DNA of 64,000 nucleotides, taken from Diplonema japonicum. Taxonomy: Eukaryota > Euglenozoa > Diplonemea > Diplonemida > Diplonemidae. Shown here in pieces: positions 1-10,217 of this stretch. Position 1 is the first letter of the stretch, and each line of letters starts with the position of its first letter. Position numbers and translations under genes: made by a program. The notes under the pieces were generated by a model that saw only the letters and a program-made list of their open reading frames with translations, was not told the origin of the DNA and searched no databases. Location: NCBI GenBank assembly GCA_964019335.1, contig OZ025732.1, positions 1-64,000 on the forward strand. Direction: 5' to 3'.

Positions 1-1650
1 TTGCGGGTTTGCGGGTTTGCGGGTTTGCGGGGTTTGCGGGTTTGCGGGTTTGGGTTTGCGGTTTGCGGGTTTGCGGGTTTGCGGGTTTGCGGGTTTGCGG
101 GTTTGCGGGTTTGCGGGTTTGCGGGTTGCGGGTTTGCGGGTTTGCGGGTTGCGGGTTTGCGGGTTTGCGGGTTTGCGGGTTTGCGGGTTTGCGGGTTTGC
201 GGGTTTGCGGGTTTGCGGGTTTGCGGGTTTGCGGGTTTGCGGGTTTGCGGGTTTGCGGGTTTGCGGGTTTGCGGGTTTGCGGGTTTGCGGGTTTGCGGGT
301 TTGCGGGTTTGCGGGTTTGCGGGTTTGCGGGTTTGCGGGTTTGCGGGTTGCGGGTTTGCGGGTTTGCGGGTTTGCGGGTTTGCGGGTTTGCGGGTTTGCG
401 GGTTTGCGGGTTTGCGGGTTTGCGGGTTTGCGGGTTTGCGGGTTTGCGGGTTTGCGGGTTTGCGGGTTTGCGGGTTTGCGGGTTTGCGGGTTTGCGGGTT
501 TGCGGGTTTGCGGGTTTGCGGGTTTGCGGGTTTGCGGGTTTGCGGGTTTGCGGGTTTGCGGGTTTGCGGGTTTGCGGGTTTGCGGGTTTGCGGGTTTGCG
601 GGTTTGCGGGTTTGCGGGTTTGCGGGTTTGCGGGTTTGCGGGTTTGCGGGTTTGCGGGTTTGCGGGTTTGCGGGTTTGCGGGTTTGCGGGTTTGCGGGTT
701 TGCGGGTTTGCGGGTTTGCGGGTTTGCGGGTTTGCGGGTTTGCGGGTTTGCGGGTTTGCGGGTTTGCGGGTTTGCGGGTTTGCGGGTTTGCGGGTTTGCG
801 GGTTTGCGGGTTTGCGGGTTTGCGGGTTTGCGGGTTTGCGGGTTTGCGGGTTTGCGGGTTTGCGGGTTTGCGGGTTTGCGGGTTTGCGGGTTTGCGGGTT
901 TGCGGGTTTGCGGGTTTGCGGGTTTGCGGGTTTGCGGGTTTGCGGGTTTGCGGGTTTGCGGGTTTGCGGGTTTGCGGGTTTGCGGGTTTGCGGGTTTGCG
1001 GGTTTGCGGGTTTGCGGGTTTGCGGGTTTGCGGGTTTGCGGGTTTGCGGTGGGTTTGCGGGTTTGCGGGTTTGCGGGTTTGCGGGTTTGCGGGTTTGCGG
1101 GTTTGCGGGTTTGCGGGTTTGCGGGTTTGCGGGTTTGCGGGTTTGCGGGTTTGCGGGTTTGCGGGTTTGCGGGTTTGCGGGTTTGCGGGTTTGCGGGTTT
1201 GCGGGTTTGCGGGTTTGCGGGTTTGCGGGTTTGCGGGTTTGCGGGTTTGCGGGTTTGCGGGTTTGCGGGTTTGCGGGTTTGCGGGTTTGCGGGTTTGCGG
1301 GTTTGCGGGTTTGCGGGTTTGCGGGTTTGCGGGTTTGCGGGTTTGCGGGTTTGCGGGTTTGCGGGTTTGCGGGTTTGCGGGTTTGCGGGTTTGCGGGTTT
1401 GCGGGTTTGCGGGTTTGCGGGTTTGCGGGTTTGCGGGTTTGCGGGTTTGCGGGTTTGCGGGTTTGCGGGTTTGCGGGTTTGCGGGTTTGCGGGTTTGCGG
1501 GTTTGCGGGTTTGCGGGTTTGCGGGTTTGCGGGTTTGGGGTTTGCGGGTTTGCGGGTTTGCGGGTTTGCGGGTTTGCGGGTTTGCGGGTTTGCGGGTTTG
1601 CGGGTTTGCGGGTTTGCGGGTTTGCGGGTTTGCGGGTTTGCGGGTTTGCG
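1..1650 (+). repeat. (TTTGCGGG)n tandem array, about 200 units
   Basis: An 8-nt unit TTTGCGGG is repeated almost without change. Imperfect units cluster near the left end (about 33, 50-65, 125, 147) and occur singly near 352, 1049 and 1536. The unit resembles telomere repeats (T-run, then G-run) but is not a variant I know. Because 8 is not a multiple of 3, all three plus frames stay open and encode the same 8-residue period; I do not regard this as coding. Regular GGG runs spaced by 5 nt could form G-quadruplexes. The G-rich strand points into the window, so this is not oriented as a chromosome end lying to the left. Confidence 0.97.
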
Positions 1651-1656
1651 GCCGAG

Positions 1657-3372
1657 ATGAAAGCAGCCAAGGAGAAGAAGGCTACAGCCACAGCCGCTGC
1701 AGCTGAGAAGAAGAAAGCCGCAGCTGCCACCGCCGCCGAGAAGAAAGCAGCAGCTGCCACCGCCGCCAAGGAGAAGGCCACCGCCGAGAAGAAAGCAGCA
1801 GCCGCCGCCACCGCCGAGAGGAAGGCTGCAGCCGACGCCACCAGGAAGCAAGCTGCAGCCACTGCTGCCGAGAAGGAGACTGCAGCCGCAGCCGCCACCA
1901 CCGAGGAGAAGAAGAAGGTCGCAGCCACCACCGCTGCTGAAAAGGAAGCCGCCACAGCCGCTGCCAAAAAGGAGGAAGCTTTGAGGTTGGTGGCCACCAA
2001 GAAGGCAGATGCCCAGAAGGTCGAGGACGAAGCAGTCGCGAACGCTTCCACCAACGCGTCAACAGACCAAGGCACACTCCTCCTCAGCTCAGACTCTGAC
2101 ACCAGCTCTGGCCCTGAGGAGATGGAGGACGACCCTGCCCCTGCCCCTTCCACAACCCCGCGATGGGACCTGGTGCCAGACACATGGGACGCCCCGATCT
2201 ACACCAACGTGTCCCCCCTGATGGAAACATCCCGCGCTGTCATTGCATTAATGCAGACGACGGAGAGACGCGGGGGGTACGCTTATGTACCCATCGTGGC
2301 GGAAGGGAGGGTGGATGCCTATTGGATTGTGGGGACACTGGGTGGGTTGTCTCTCAGGGTGGCACACCATAAGGGATGGACTGTGCAGTGCCTACCGGAA
2401 ACGGAACAGTGGCTCCGGGAAACCCTCACAAAACTGTGTATGAAGCGCAAGTTTTTGCTCACTGGAGCCCTGCTGTCCATCACCAGGGTGGCCTTCGACG
2501 AAGTGATGGACCACATCGGTTGGAAACCATCCTCCGTCCTGCGGCGCACGCAGACGATGTTCCAGGGCACGAGGCAACTCGTGTTCTTCATCGTCATCAA
2601 CAGCCTGCCCCCGAAGTCCAGGACGTGGCTCCTTGGGGGGCGCCTTGTCTGCCTCCGTGATGCGGACAACCACCCGACCGTCAAGCCGCCCCCTCTCATC
2701 AACAGGACAACACCTGCATCTGCACCTGCGCTTGCAACGTCCTCAACCCCAGCACCCACATCTTCTCATGTACCTGCACCTGCGCCTACTACACCTGTAC
2801 CTGACCCGGCACCTGTATCGGCATCGACACCCTCGGAGACTGGCCCTGTGGTGAAAGCAACTGGGCTTCCTCCCACCAGCCCGTGGGCGTCCATACCGAG
2901 CTTGGTGGCTCCCCCCCAGCTCGACACTGTGACGTCCCCTACACCGCCCCGCAACGTGTCTGCGGGAAACAAGGAGGGAGTCCCTTCCAGGTCGCCTGAG
3001 GTCGCCACTCTCACTGAGCTCGTCGCCACGCTGAAGGAGTCGATCGTTGGGCTGCAGAGGACGATCGACTCTCAGCAGGAGATGATCTCCGATCTGTGGA
3101 CGACGCTCTGCCTCCTCCTGCTGCAGGCAGCCACGCTGACGACGGGAACGGCAGTGCCGCGGGACCCTACACCGGGGGCGACGACAACACACGACAGTGT
3201 CTGGAAAGGGAAGGGGAAGGGGAAGAAGGGGGCTCCTCCTCTCGCTACGACCTCTGAGGCTGCGGTGACGAACCTGGGTACGAGGGGGCGGGCCAGGTCG
3301 TTCGCAGAGACCAAAGATCTCTTCACCAATGGGGTCAAGGGGCGCTCTGCCTCCATGGGTCCATCCAATTGA
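1657..3372 (+). CDS. LINE-A ORF1 protein (gag-like)
   Basis: The ORF is 571 codons long. The first ATG after the repeat array is taken as start because everything upstream in frame is array translation. Residues about 1-140 are almost pure Ala/Lys/Glu, a helical, basic, coiled-coil-like segment. A short acidic Ser/Asp stretch follows, then a mixed globular region (about 170-345) that I do not recognise, then a Pro/Thr/Ala-rich linker. A second helical segment near residues 450-505 could mediate multimerisation, and a Lys/Gly-rich patch follows it. ORF1 proteins of LINEs bind element RNA, and the basic and coiled-coil parts fit that role, but I see no zinc knuckle. The ORF ends in TGA at 3370-3372, and the same frame then stays open into ORF2. 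Confidence 0.75.
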   Translation: MKAAKEKKATATAAAAEKKKAAAATAAEKKAAAATAAKEKATAEKKAAAAATAERKAAADATRKQAAATAAEKETAAAAATTEEKKKVAATTAAEKEAATAAAKKEEALRLVATKKADAQKVEDEAVANASTNASTDQGTLLLSSDSDTSSGPEEMEDDPAPAPSTTPRWDLVPDTWDAPIYTNVSPLMETSRAVIALMQTTERRGGYAYVPIVAEGRVDAYWIVGTLGGLSLRVAHHKGWTVQCLPETEQWLRETLTKLCMKRKFLLTGALLSITRVAFDEVMDHIGWKPSSVLRRTQTMFQGTRQLVFFIVINSLPPKSRTWLLGGRLVCLRDADNHPTVKPPPLINRTTPASAPALATSSTPAPTSSHVPAPAPTTPVPDPAPVSASTPSETGPVVKATGLPPTSPWASIPSLVAPPQLDTVTSPTPPRNVSAGNKEGVPSRSPEVATLTELVATLKESIVGLQRTIDSQQEMISDLWTTLCLLLLQAATLTTGTAVPRDPTPGATTTHDSVWKGKGKGKKGAPPLATTSEAAVTNLGTRGRARSFAETKDLFTNGVKGRSASMGPSN

Positions 3373-3513
3373 AGGGGCCCTGCAGAACAGGGGGAGCAGC
3401 AGATCTACGACCATGCTCCCTCTCCTAGTCTCCCTCGCATCCTCCCCAGGAGACTCCTACCTCTCTGTTTCTTCACCGACTTTTCTGCACTGATCCCCAC
3501 CCTACTCGGGAGG

Positions 3514-6500
3514 ATGTCCGTCAGGGACCTGCTGGGGCTGCTTGGGCTGGTCGAAACAAACCCTGGCCCACCCAAGAAGCTGCCGCCCCCGTTGCCTAAG
3601 GGTCTCAAGGTTGTCTCGTGGAACTGCAACGGCCTCGTTGCGAAATGGACCGTCGTATCTCACCATGCTGACTTCTTGTCGCTGGACATCATCATGATAC
3701 AGGAGATGCACCTGAGGGAAGGGCACGACACGCCACACCTGCCTGGGTACAGGTCATACAGGAGGGATCGGTTGACACCGGTGACTGACGGCACTGCGAC
3801 GAGGGGTGGTGGTATTGTCACGTATGTCTGCGACGATCTTGCCTCGGAGGAGGTTCCGCACGTACTCCCGGCTGGGGACTGTGTCACTGAGAGACTGGAT
3901 GTGAGGATCTCCTGCGAGAAGCGTGAGCCGATCACTCTCTCCAACGTTTACCTTACACCGGTAAGCGCGGGCAGAGGCACGAGGGACCCTGAGTACCTGC
4001 GGCCTGGCAGCCTTCCCATGGGGAAGAACACAGTCATAGCGGGTGACTTCAATGCTCACCACAGCTCCTGGGACGCCACGGTGACGACGCCGAACGAGAG
4101 GGGGAACGTGGTCAGGGACTGGCTGGACACCCACGGGTACTCCGTCTACAACGACCGCAATGAACCGACGAGGGACTCGTCACGACACGTTCTGGACCTG
4201 GTTGTGGGGCGCTGCGCGAAGCTTGAGCCGAAGACGCTGGGCACGTGGGGCTCCGATCATAGTCCCGTATCCTTTCACCTGCCTCTTGAGGACGTCTACC
4301 GTTCGGAGCGCCCCTTCCCCACCTGGAATTTCAAAAAAGCCAGATGGGATGACTACACTGCTGCTGTTGCCCACCTGCTTGCTGGTGTTGACACGGCGGC
4401 TCCGATTGACTCTGTCACGAAGGGGTTTACACAAGCCCTTTTGACTGCGGCGAACGACCACATTCCCCTCTGTGGGATGCAACGTGGCCCGACCCCCTGG
4501 TGGACTGCTGAGCTCGAGGACGCCTTCAAAGAGTGGAACACCCTGCGCGAACTCCTGCTCCAAGAGGCGGATGTGGTGGAGGAGTACAGGGCGAAGGTGA
4601 AGGAAGTCAACCGACTCCTTGACGAGACGAAGCGTGAGGCATGGGGAAGGATGGCGGCCGACCTCAGCCGGAGCAAGGACCTCGGGGCTGCGTTCAGAGC
4701 GGTGAAGAAGCTGGATGGCAGGCACCGAAAGACACACCTTCCTGTACTCGAGGGAAGATTTGTGTCGGACAAGGCAAAGGCCGACCGGCTGGGGGTGCAC
4801 TTCGCTAAGCTCTACGGCAGGCGTGGTGACGGGAACTCGAAGGACGCTGCTCCTTCTGCAAGCAGACTCGGGTGTCAAGCGTTCACCGTGGACGACCTCA
4901 CCCGCGGCCTGAGAAGGATGAAGACGCGCAGCGCGGCCGGGGAAGACGGAATCTTCTCGGAGATGCTCCTACACCTGAACACGGACTCCCTTGGTGTCCT
5001 CCTTCTACTCCTCAATCGCTCCTGGCTGATGGGTGTCGTCCCCGGCACCTGGAAGAAGGGAGTGATCGTCCCGGTACCGAAACCTGGAAAAGATGCGACT
5101 CTCTTGGCTTCCTACCGGCCGATCTGCCTGACCAGCTGCCTCTGCAAGCTGCTGGAGAGGATGATCAAGGAGAGGCTCACGTTTCTTCTTGATGCGGACG
5201 GGACAGGAGTCGAGGGACTCCATGACAGCCAGGCTGGTTTCAGACGCAGCCGCTCCACGGAGGAGCAGGTGGCAACCCTCACTGAGTGCATGTCAAGGAA
5301 CAAAGACGATCGACGTCTCTCGGCCGCTCTGCTGTTCGACTTCTCTTCTGCCTTCGACCTGGTGCCCCATGGTGCCCTGCTGGACAAGATGCAAGGGAAG
5401 GGTCTCCCCGAACCCTTCGTGGAGTGGACGCGGTCCTTTCTATGCGGCCGTACTGCTGCGGTCACGATTGGACGGTCGAGGGGGTCGACGACGAAGGTGC
5501 GACGGGGTGTCCCCCAGGGCTCTGTCTTGGGTCCCATCCTGTACACCATCTACGTCGACGAACTCGCCAGGAGACTGGAGGGACTGGCGGACGTCTCAGT
5601 GCTCTACGCCGACGACGTGGCGGTTGTGATCTCCTCTGGACAAGGGGACGTGGCTGGGCTGGAGCGGAAGGCGCAGGCAGTGGTGGATGCGGTTGAGGAC
5701 TGGTGCAGGGAGCGTGACATGCTGCTGAGCACGTCCAAGACGCAGGCAGTCTGCGTTCCCCCCCAGAAACGTCTCAGGGTCTACTTCACTTCGTCACGAG
5801 TCCCCCTTCAGCCAGGTGCCTTCCAGAACCCACTCTTCGGCCTGGGGGTGAACGCCGATGGCACGATCTCCGGGGACCAGGAGCTGGCGGGCCTTCAGGT
5901 TGTGGAGGCGGGTGGTGTGCGGATCCGCTGTGTGCAGGACATGCATGCAGCCGTGCGACGGCCCGACGTGGACTACGTTGCAGCCCGTCCCCTGCCTCTG
6001 TCTGAACACGCGAGGTACCTTGGGGTTACAGTGGACTCTGGGCTCACGTTCGGTGAACACGCACAGGACATCCTACGGTGGGCCAGCAAAAGGCTGAGGG
6101 TGCTGAAGCTCTTGTCCAGCACGTCCTGGGGCAGCAAGAGGGACACTCTGCGGTCTCTCTACGTTACATACATCCTCCCGCTGCTGCGCTACTGCATGGG
6201 GGTCTACTACAGCAGGCTCAATGATGTCAGGAGGAAGGACCTGGCTGGGCTTCACCAGGAGGCGGCGGTGCTGATCACAGGCTGCTGGAGTGGCTCTGGA
6301 GGGTACAAGCTCCTAGCTGAGGCAGGACTGCTTCCCCTCAAAAGAATGGCTGAGGGTGCTGCAGTGACAATGACGGCGAAGGCCTTCTGCTGGCAGTCTT
6401 CCCCGGTTCACAGGGAGACGGTCAAGCTGAAGCAGGCGAACAGGCTGGGGTGTGGGTGGCTGCGCTCTGGCTACCAAGCACTGCATCGATGCGGGTTGGA

Positions 6501-7131
6501 ACCAAAGGTGCACTTCGAGTACCTGTTGGCTATGCCCCTGGCAGCCCCGTGGCAGACAGGCATGGTCGACTTCAGGACTGACCTCCCCGGCGGGGTCACA
6601 CAATCGTCGCCAGACGCAGACAGGCGGAAGGCGGCCGAGGCTGCTCTTGCGGCTCTCCCCCCAGGCATCCATGCCTACACGGATGGCTCGGTTGTACAGG
6701 TCGGACAGAAGGCGAAAGGTGGCTCTGGGGTTTATCTGCAGCTGCCTCCCCCCCTGACCCCTGTGTCTGTGTGCCATGGCGTCAACGACTTCTGTTCATC
6801 TTTTCGGGCAGAGGGCATGGCTGTGAAAACGGCGCTGGATATGGTGGCTACCCTCCGAAAAACACACCCTTCGCTGGCGAAGTCCCTGCTGTCGATCTGC
6901 ACTGACTCCCTCTCCCTCGTTGAGCAGCTGCAAGCTGGCCCAATGCGACAGAGGGAGAAGCTTGACCACCAGACGTGGAGCCGGCTGGTGTCCGTGGCGC
7001 GCACACAGGGGACACCAGTGGTCCTCCAGTTTGTGCCCTCCCACTGTGGGGTGGACGGGAACGAGAAGGCTGACGCTCTGGCCATGGAGGGAATGAAGTG
7101 GAAGCAGGACAGGCCCTCCCTTGACTACTGA
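3514..7131 (+). CDS. LINE-A ORF2: endonuclease, reverse transcriptase, RNase H
   Basis: The ORF is 1205 codons long. A 2A-like motif ends at residue 19 (VETNPGP). The APE-type endonuclease follows: WNCNG near 36-40, IQE near 60, GDFN at 177-180, SDH at 247-249. The RT has a conserved fingers block, FDFSSAFD, GVPQGS and catalytic YADD at 698-701. RNase H follows with YTDGS at 1055-1059, a TDS block, and HCGVDGNEKAD near the end. These steps nick target DNA, copy element RNA and remove RNA. The frame is open upstream of this ATG back to the ORF1 stop, so the chosen start is uncertain. The ORF stops at TGA 7129-7131, before the C-terminal CCHC region that normally belongs to this protein. Confidence 0.93.
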   Translation: MSVRDLLGLLGLVETNPGPPKKLPPPLPKGLKVVSWNCNGLVAKWTVVSHHADFLSLDIIMIQEMHLREGHDTPHLPGYRSYRRDRLTPVTDGTATRGGGIVTYVCDDLASEEVPHVLPAGDCVTERLDVRISCEKREPITLSNVYLTPVSAGRGTRDPEYLRPGSLPMGKNTVIAGDFNAHHSSWDATVTTPNERGNVVRDWLDTHGYSVYNDRNEPTRDSSRHVLDLVVGRCAKLEPKTLGTWGSDHSPVSFHLPLEDVYRSERPFPTWNFKKARWDDYTAAVAHLLAGVDTAAPIDSVTKGFTQALLTAANDHIPLCGMQRGPTPWWTAELEDAFKEWNTLRELLLQEADVVEEYRAKVKEVNRLLDETKREAWGRMAADLSRSKDLGAAFRAVKKLDGRHRKTHLPVLEGRFVSDKAKADRLGVHFAKLYGRRGDGNSKDAAPSASRLGCQAFTVDDLTRGLRRMKTRSAAGEDGIFSEMLLHLNTDSLGVLLLLLNRSWLMGVVPGTWKKGVIVPVPKPGKDATLLASYRPICLTSCLCKLLERMIKERLTFLLDADGTGVEGLHDSQAGFRRSRSTEEQVATLTECMSRNKDDRRLSAALLFDFSSAFDLVPHGALLDKMQGKGLPEPFVEWTRSFLCGRTAAVTIGRSRGSTTKVRRGVPQGSVLGPILYTIYVDELARRLEGLADVSVLYADDVAVVISSGQGDVAGLERKAQAVVDAVEDWCRERDMLLSTSKTQAVCVPPQKRLRVYFTSSRVPLQPGAFQNPLFGLGVNADGTISGDQELAGLQVVEAGGVRIRCVQDMHAAVRRPDVDYVAARPLPLSEHARYLGVTVDSGLTFGEHAQDILRWASKRLRVLKLLSSTSWGSKRDTLRSLYVTYILPLLRYCMGVYYSRLNDVRRKDLAGLHQEAAVLITGCWSGSGGYKLLAEAGLLPLKRMAEGAAVTMTAKAFCWQSSPVHRETVKLKQANRLGCGWLRSGYQALHRCGLEPKVHFEYLLAMPLAAPWQTGMVDFRTDLPGGVTQSSPDADRRKAAEAALAALPPGIHAYTDGSVVQVGQKAKGGSGVYLQLPPPLTPVSVCHGVNDFCSSFRAEGMAVKTALDMVATLRKTHPSLAKSLLSICTDSLSLVEQLQAGPMRQREKLDHQTWSRLVSVARTQGTPVVLQFVPSHCGVDGNEKADALAMEGMKWKQDRPSLDY
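3517..3570 (+). promoter_or_regulatory. 2A-like ribosome-skipping motif at the ORF2 N-terminus
   Basis: Residues 6-19 of ORF2 read LLGLLGLVETNPGP. The 2A consensus is a hydrophobic run followed by D-x-E-x-N-P-G-P, with the bond between the last Gly and Pro skipped. Here the E-x-N-P-G-P part is exact, but Leu replaces the Asp, which may lower activity. Active 2A sequences at the same place are known in trypanosomatid L1Tc and ingi elements and in sea urchin LINEs. Function here is inferred. Confidence 0.7.
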
Positions 7132-7675
7132 TCAGTGAGGGCCCTGGTGCGACAGTGGGTGGTGCAGAGGTCCGCGGAGCTCATAACATCCCTCGCCCAC
7201 AACTACGCGGTGGCGACCGAGCTTTGGTCTGTGCACTTCCCCCTTGGCTTCCCCAGACAAGCTGAAACGGTCATCTTGTGGCTGCGGATTGGTCACTCGG
7301 CTCTCTTCTTCGGCTTCCTGCAGACTGCTGGCCCGAACAGGAAGCACAAGGGTGTGCTCCGGTGCCCAGCCTGCCACGCAGCACCGATGTCCAGGGAGCA
7401 TGTTATCAGTGGGTGCCCTGTGATCAGGAGGGGGGCGATCAACACTCCTGCTGGTACTCCCTCCCTAGTGTTCTCCCTGTTGAGACGCGTGACCCAGATC
7501 TACGACCTCATTGTTGAGTCTGGCCTGCTCACCTGGTCACGCTCCAGACTGTTCACCTCGCCATCATCATCCCTGGCGTCTACAGACGTCACTGCACCTT
7601 CAAACGTGCCGCCTCCTCCTCCGGTCTCTCTTGACGCCGGTCCTGCAGCCCCCGTGCTGCGCTAAGGGATCGCCC
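7132..7675 (+). CDS. LINE-A ORF2 C-terminal CCHC domain, after an in-frame TGA
   Basis: Reading on in the ORF2 frame past TGA 7129-7131, the sequence continues as a typical post-RNase H region: a Trp/Arg-rich helical stretch (ELWSVHFPLGF, LWLRIGHSALF) and then a zinc-binding signature CPACHAAPMSREHVISGC, that is C-x2-C-x8-H-x4-C. This motif is conserved at the C-terminus of I/Ingi/R1-like elements, so the segment belongs to ORF2. It has no plausible ATG of its own near its start. Either the TGA is a recent nonsense mutation or it is read through. Confidence 0.8.
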
Positions 7676-8118
7676 CGTGTGTGTGTGTTAAATGGAATGT
7701 TGTGTTTCCCACTTTCCTTTCCCTTCCTTCTCCTTCCTCTCACTGTTTCCCATTTCCCCTTTTATTTCACACTCACCAATGATTCGCTCAATAGGAGCAA
7801 TACCTCCCTGGGGGGCTTTCCGCCGGAGGTTCCAGCCAAAGAAGGACATCCAGCTGGAAGGTAGGCCCCCGTTTTTCTCTCACTTGACTGAGGGAATAAT
7901 GTAATTCAGCCCTCTTCGGCTGTCCCAAAGCAGAGCACGGGTTGGTGGGGGACCAGGGCTCCTCCTGCTTGCAGAAGCCTGGTCCTTTGCCCTCCCTATT
8001 TCCCCATGGTTTCCCTTCACCTTTTTTTTTTCCCCTTTTCTCAGGTGTTGCTCTCCATGGCGGCCCTGCATTGGTATTTTGAAAAAAAAAAAAAAAAAAA
8101 AAAAAGAGTTTTGAATTC

Positions 8119-8196
8119 CTGTGTGGTAGAGTGGTTTCCGTGCTCACTTGTCAGGCCCCCTTGTTCCAGGAGTCACGGGTTCGAATCCCGACACAG
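8119..8196 (+). repeat. tRNA-like SINE head
   Basis: The sequence has an A box (TGGTAGAGTGG) and a perfect B box (GGTTCGAATCC) at tRNA spacing. The ends pair (CTGTGT with ACACAG) like an acceptor stem. The middle does not fold into a clean anticodon arm, so I call it a tRNA-derived retroposon rather than a working tRNA. It starts 13 nt after the LINE-A poly(A). A related head lies at 41610-41675. Confidence 0.6.
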
Positions 8197-8549
8197 TGGT
8201 TTTTCATCAGGGTTCAAACCCCACTTGTGCCGTGTTTTTTCCACCATAGCTGCTTCATTTTGTATACAAAGTAAGGCAAATCACCAAAAAATTTTTTATT
8301 ACAAAAAAAAATTCCATATGTCGAACATTGGGCCCCGGACGCAAATAAATCCATTCCAGCCCTAGAAAAAGCAATTAGAATTTTTTTTAGCTCTTCAAAA
8401 TGCGGGTTCTGGTGGGTCACTTAGTGAATATGGAGCATAGATAGTTAGATTAAAAGCCGAGAACGAATCGTATGGAACGACCCAAAGCAGCCGACAAGAG
8501 TTGTGAATACCTAGCGTTCAAGTCCTGACATCGTCATCGGACAGACAAA
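8197..8549. other. Unassigned, AT-rich
   Basis: No gene is visible. The first part is probably the body of the tRNA-headed SINE (A and T runs at 8280-8320). The rest shows no recognisable motif. Confidence 0.4.
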
Positions 8550-10076
8550 ATGGCCGAGGAGCTGGGAGCACAGACAGGCAGCAGTGAGCATGGACGGGGT
8601 GAAGGGAACAAGAAAGAAGAGGGAGTGCCTCAGGGAACAGTACTCTCACCACTACTGTTCTTGTACTATGTAGACGACATCACAAGGACACTGGAGGCAC
8701 AAGGGAGCGAGATCCTGGCATCACTGTATGCGGACGACATGGCAGCGATTGTCACTGGAGACAGCCATGAGGAAGCGCAGGCAGTTCTTGAGAAGATAGA
8801 CGCCTGGGCGGAACACTGGGGACTGAAGCTGTCACGCAGGAAGACTTGTTACATGACAACAGGCGGCAAGAACAAGCAACAGAGCACACTGTACTTCATG
8901 GAGGGCACACAGAAGACTGAAGTGAAGTACAAGGAGAACCCCATGTTCCTAGGAGTCATATTTGACAAGAAAGTGACCTTCAAAGCACACATAAGTTATG
9001 TGAAAGGAAGGCTGAATGAGAGGCTCAAGGTGCTAAGTGCACTGTCAGACAAGGAATGGGGAAGCATGGCGTCCACACTCAGGACGGTATACCTGACGTA
9101 TGTACAGCCTGTCATGACATACGCACTGGGGATATACGGTCCGTCCATTACAGAAGGTGACGTGAAAGAGCTCCAAAAGATCCACAATGTTGCAGCCAGG
9201 TGCATCACCGGCTGCCAAATCTCTACCCCCGTTGAGACTCTCATGAGAATAGTGCAACTCTGGCCGATCAAGAGTCTGATATGCTGCAAGACCTCCATCT
9301 GGTATGAACGGTTCCAACGGATGGAAGGGACCAGTGGACACAAGGCAGCACAGGGGGCAGGGAAGGAAAATAGATCATGGCTCTACAAAGCACGAAAGAG
9401 GGAGGAAGAATTGAAGATGCAGCACCTAAGTCAAGCACCACTCCACAGGAAGGCAGCTGTACCTCCGTGGGAGTGGGGGGCACTCAAGCGACTCGAAATA
9501 AGGACAGAAGGCGATGGCATGAAGAAACTGGAGAAGTCGAAACAGAAAGCAGCGGCCCTCCAGGCGATCTCCAAACTGCCCAAGGCCGACATCACCATGT
9601 ACACCGATGGATCAGTCACAGAAGGCAAAGGCAGCGCAGGAATCCTGATGGAGCGAACGGGAAGTACAACGGAGCTCAGCGCAGGAGTCTGCGATCTCTG
9701 TGACAGCTACCAAGCGGAGATGACGGCAATCAGTGTGGCGCTCGCGAAGCTGGTGAAAGAAGACACACGAGAACAGCAGATCAACCTCCTGACTGACTCA
9801 ATGGCAAGCTTGCTGAAACTGAAACAGGGCCCAGCAAGGCAGCAGGAGGACATGGTGGCTGGAGTGTGGCAAGACATACACGCGCTGACGAAAAATGGGA
9901 ACTACCTCACATGCTGCTACGTCCCAGGCCACTGTGGACTAGAAGGGAACAAGAAAGCAGATGAGCTGGTGGAAAAAGGCAGGGAAGAAGAGGCAACCCA
10001 AAAGATCAGCATGGGCGCAGCAAAGAACCACCTGCATCAGACAGAGAAGCAAGACATAGCCTTAGACATTAGCCTT

Positions 10077-10119
<43 letters not shown>

Positions 10120-10217
10120 CCAAACAACCAGCAAAGCTTGTGGGTAGAAAACACCAGTACGGTCATGAGTACTCAGGCAACCGGGTGAGCGTCTCAAGAC
10201 ACTTCCAACCCACCTAG
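8550..10217 (+). pseudogene. LINE-B copy 1: RT and RNase H, both ends truncated
   Basis: An open frame begins inside the RT: GVPQGT and LYADD (catalytic) near residues 26-75, then the LGV block and thumb. RNase H follows with YTDGSV, a TDS block and GHCGLEGNKKADEL. Endonuclease and RT fingers are missing at the 5' side. At the 3' side the reading frame runs into a 40-nt poly(A) (10078-10117), giving a lysine run, and then into the next retroposon tail. The CCHC tail seen in other LINE-B copies is lost. The frame before residue 25 is unrelated, so the ATG is probably not genuine. Confidence 0.85.

Larger units (their letters stand above)
1657..8105 (+). mobile_element. Non-LTR retrotransposon LINE-A, near complete
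   Basis: The element runs from the edge of the TTTGCGGG array through ORF1, ORF2 and a CCHC tail to a 3' UTR (7676-8081) and a 24-nt poly(A) at 8082-8105. An APE-type endonuclease, RT and RNase H in one ORF is the layout of the I/Ingi/R1-like non-LTR groups. No separate 5' UTR is visible: the array ends 6 nt before the first ATG, so the element is either inserted into the array or 5'-truncated there. Confidence 0.9.

Noticed and set aside
1-1650. True chromosome end at the left edge
   Set aside because: The G-rich strand runs into the window; at a left-hand end the plus strand should be C-rich.
1-1700. Three overlapping 550-residue ORFs over the octamer array
   Set aside because: They exist only because an 8-nt repeat without stops is open in every frame; the real ORF1 starts at 1657.
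3370-7131. TGA reassigned to an amino acid in this genome
   Set aside because: Gene K ends in a correct CaaX box exactly before TGA, and member I and LINE-B also end sensibly at TGA.
8119-8196. Functional tRNA gene
   Set aside because: A and B boxes and acceptor pairing are present, but no proper anticodon stem can be drawn.
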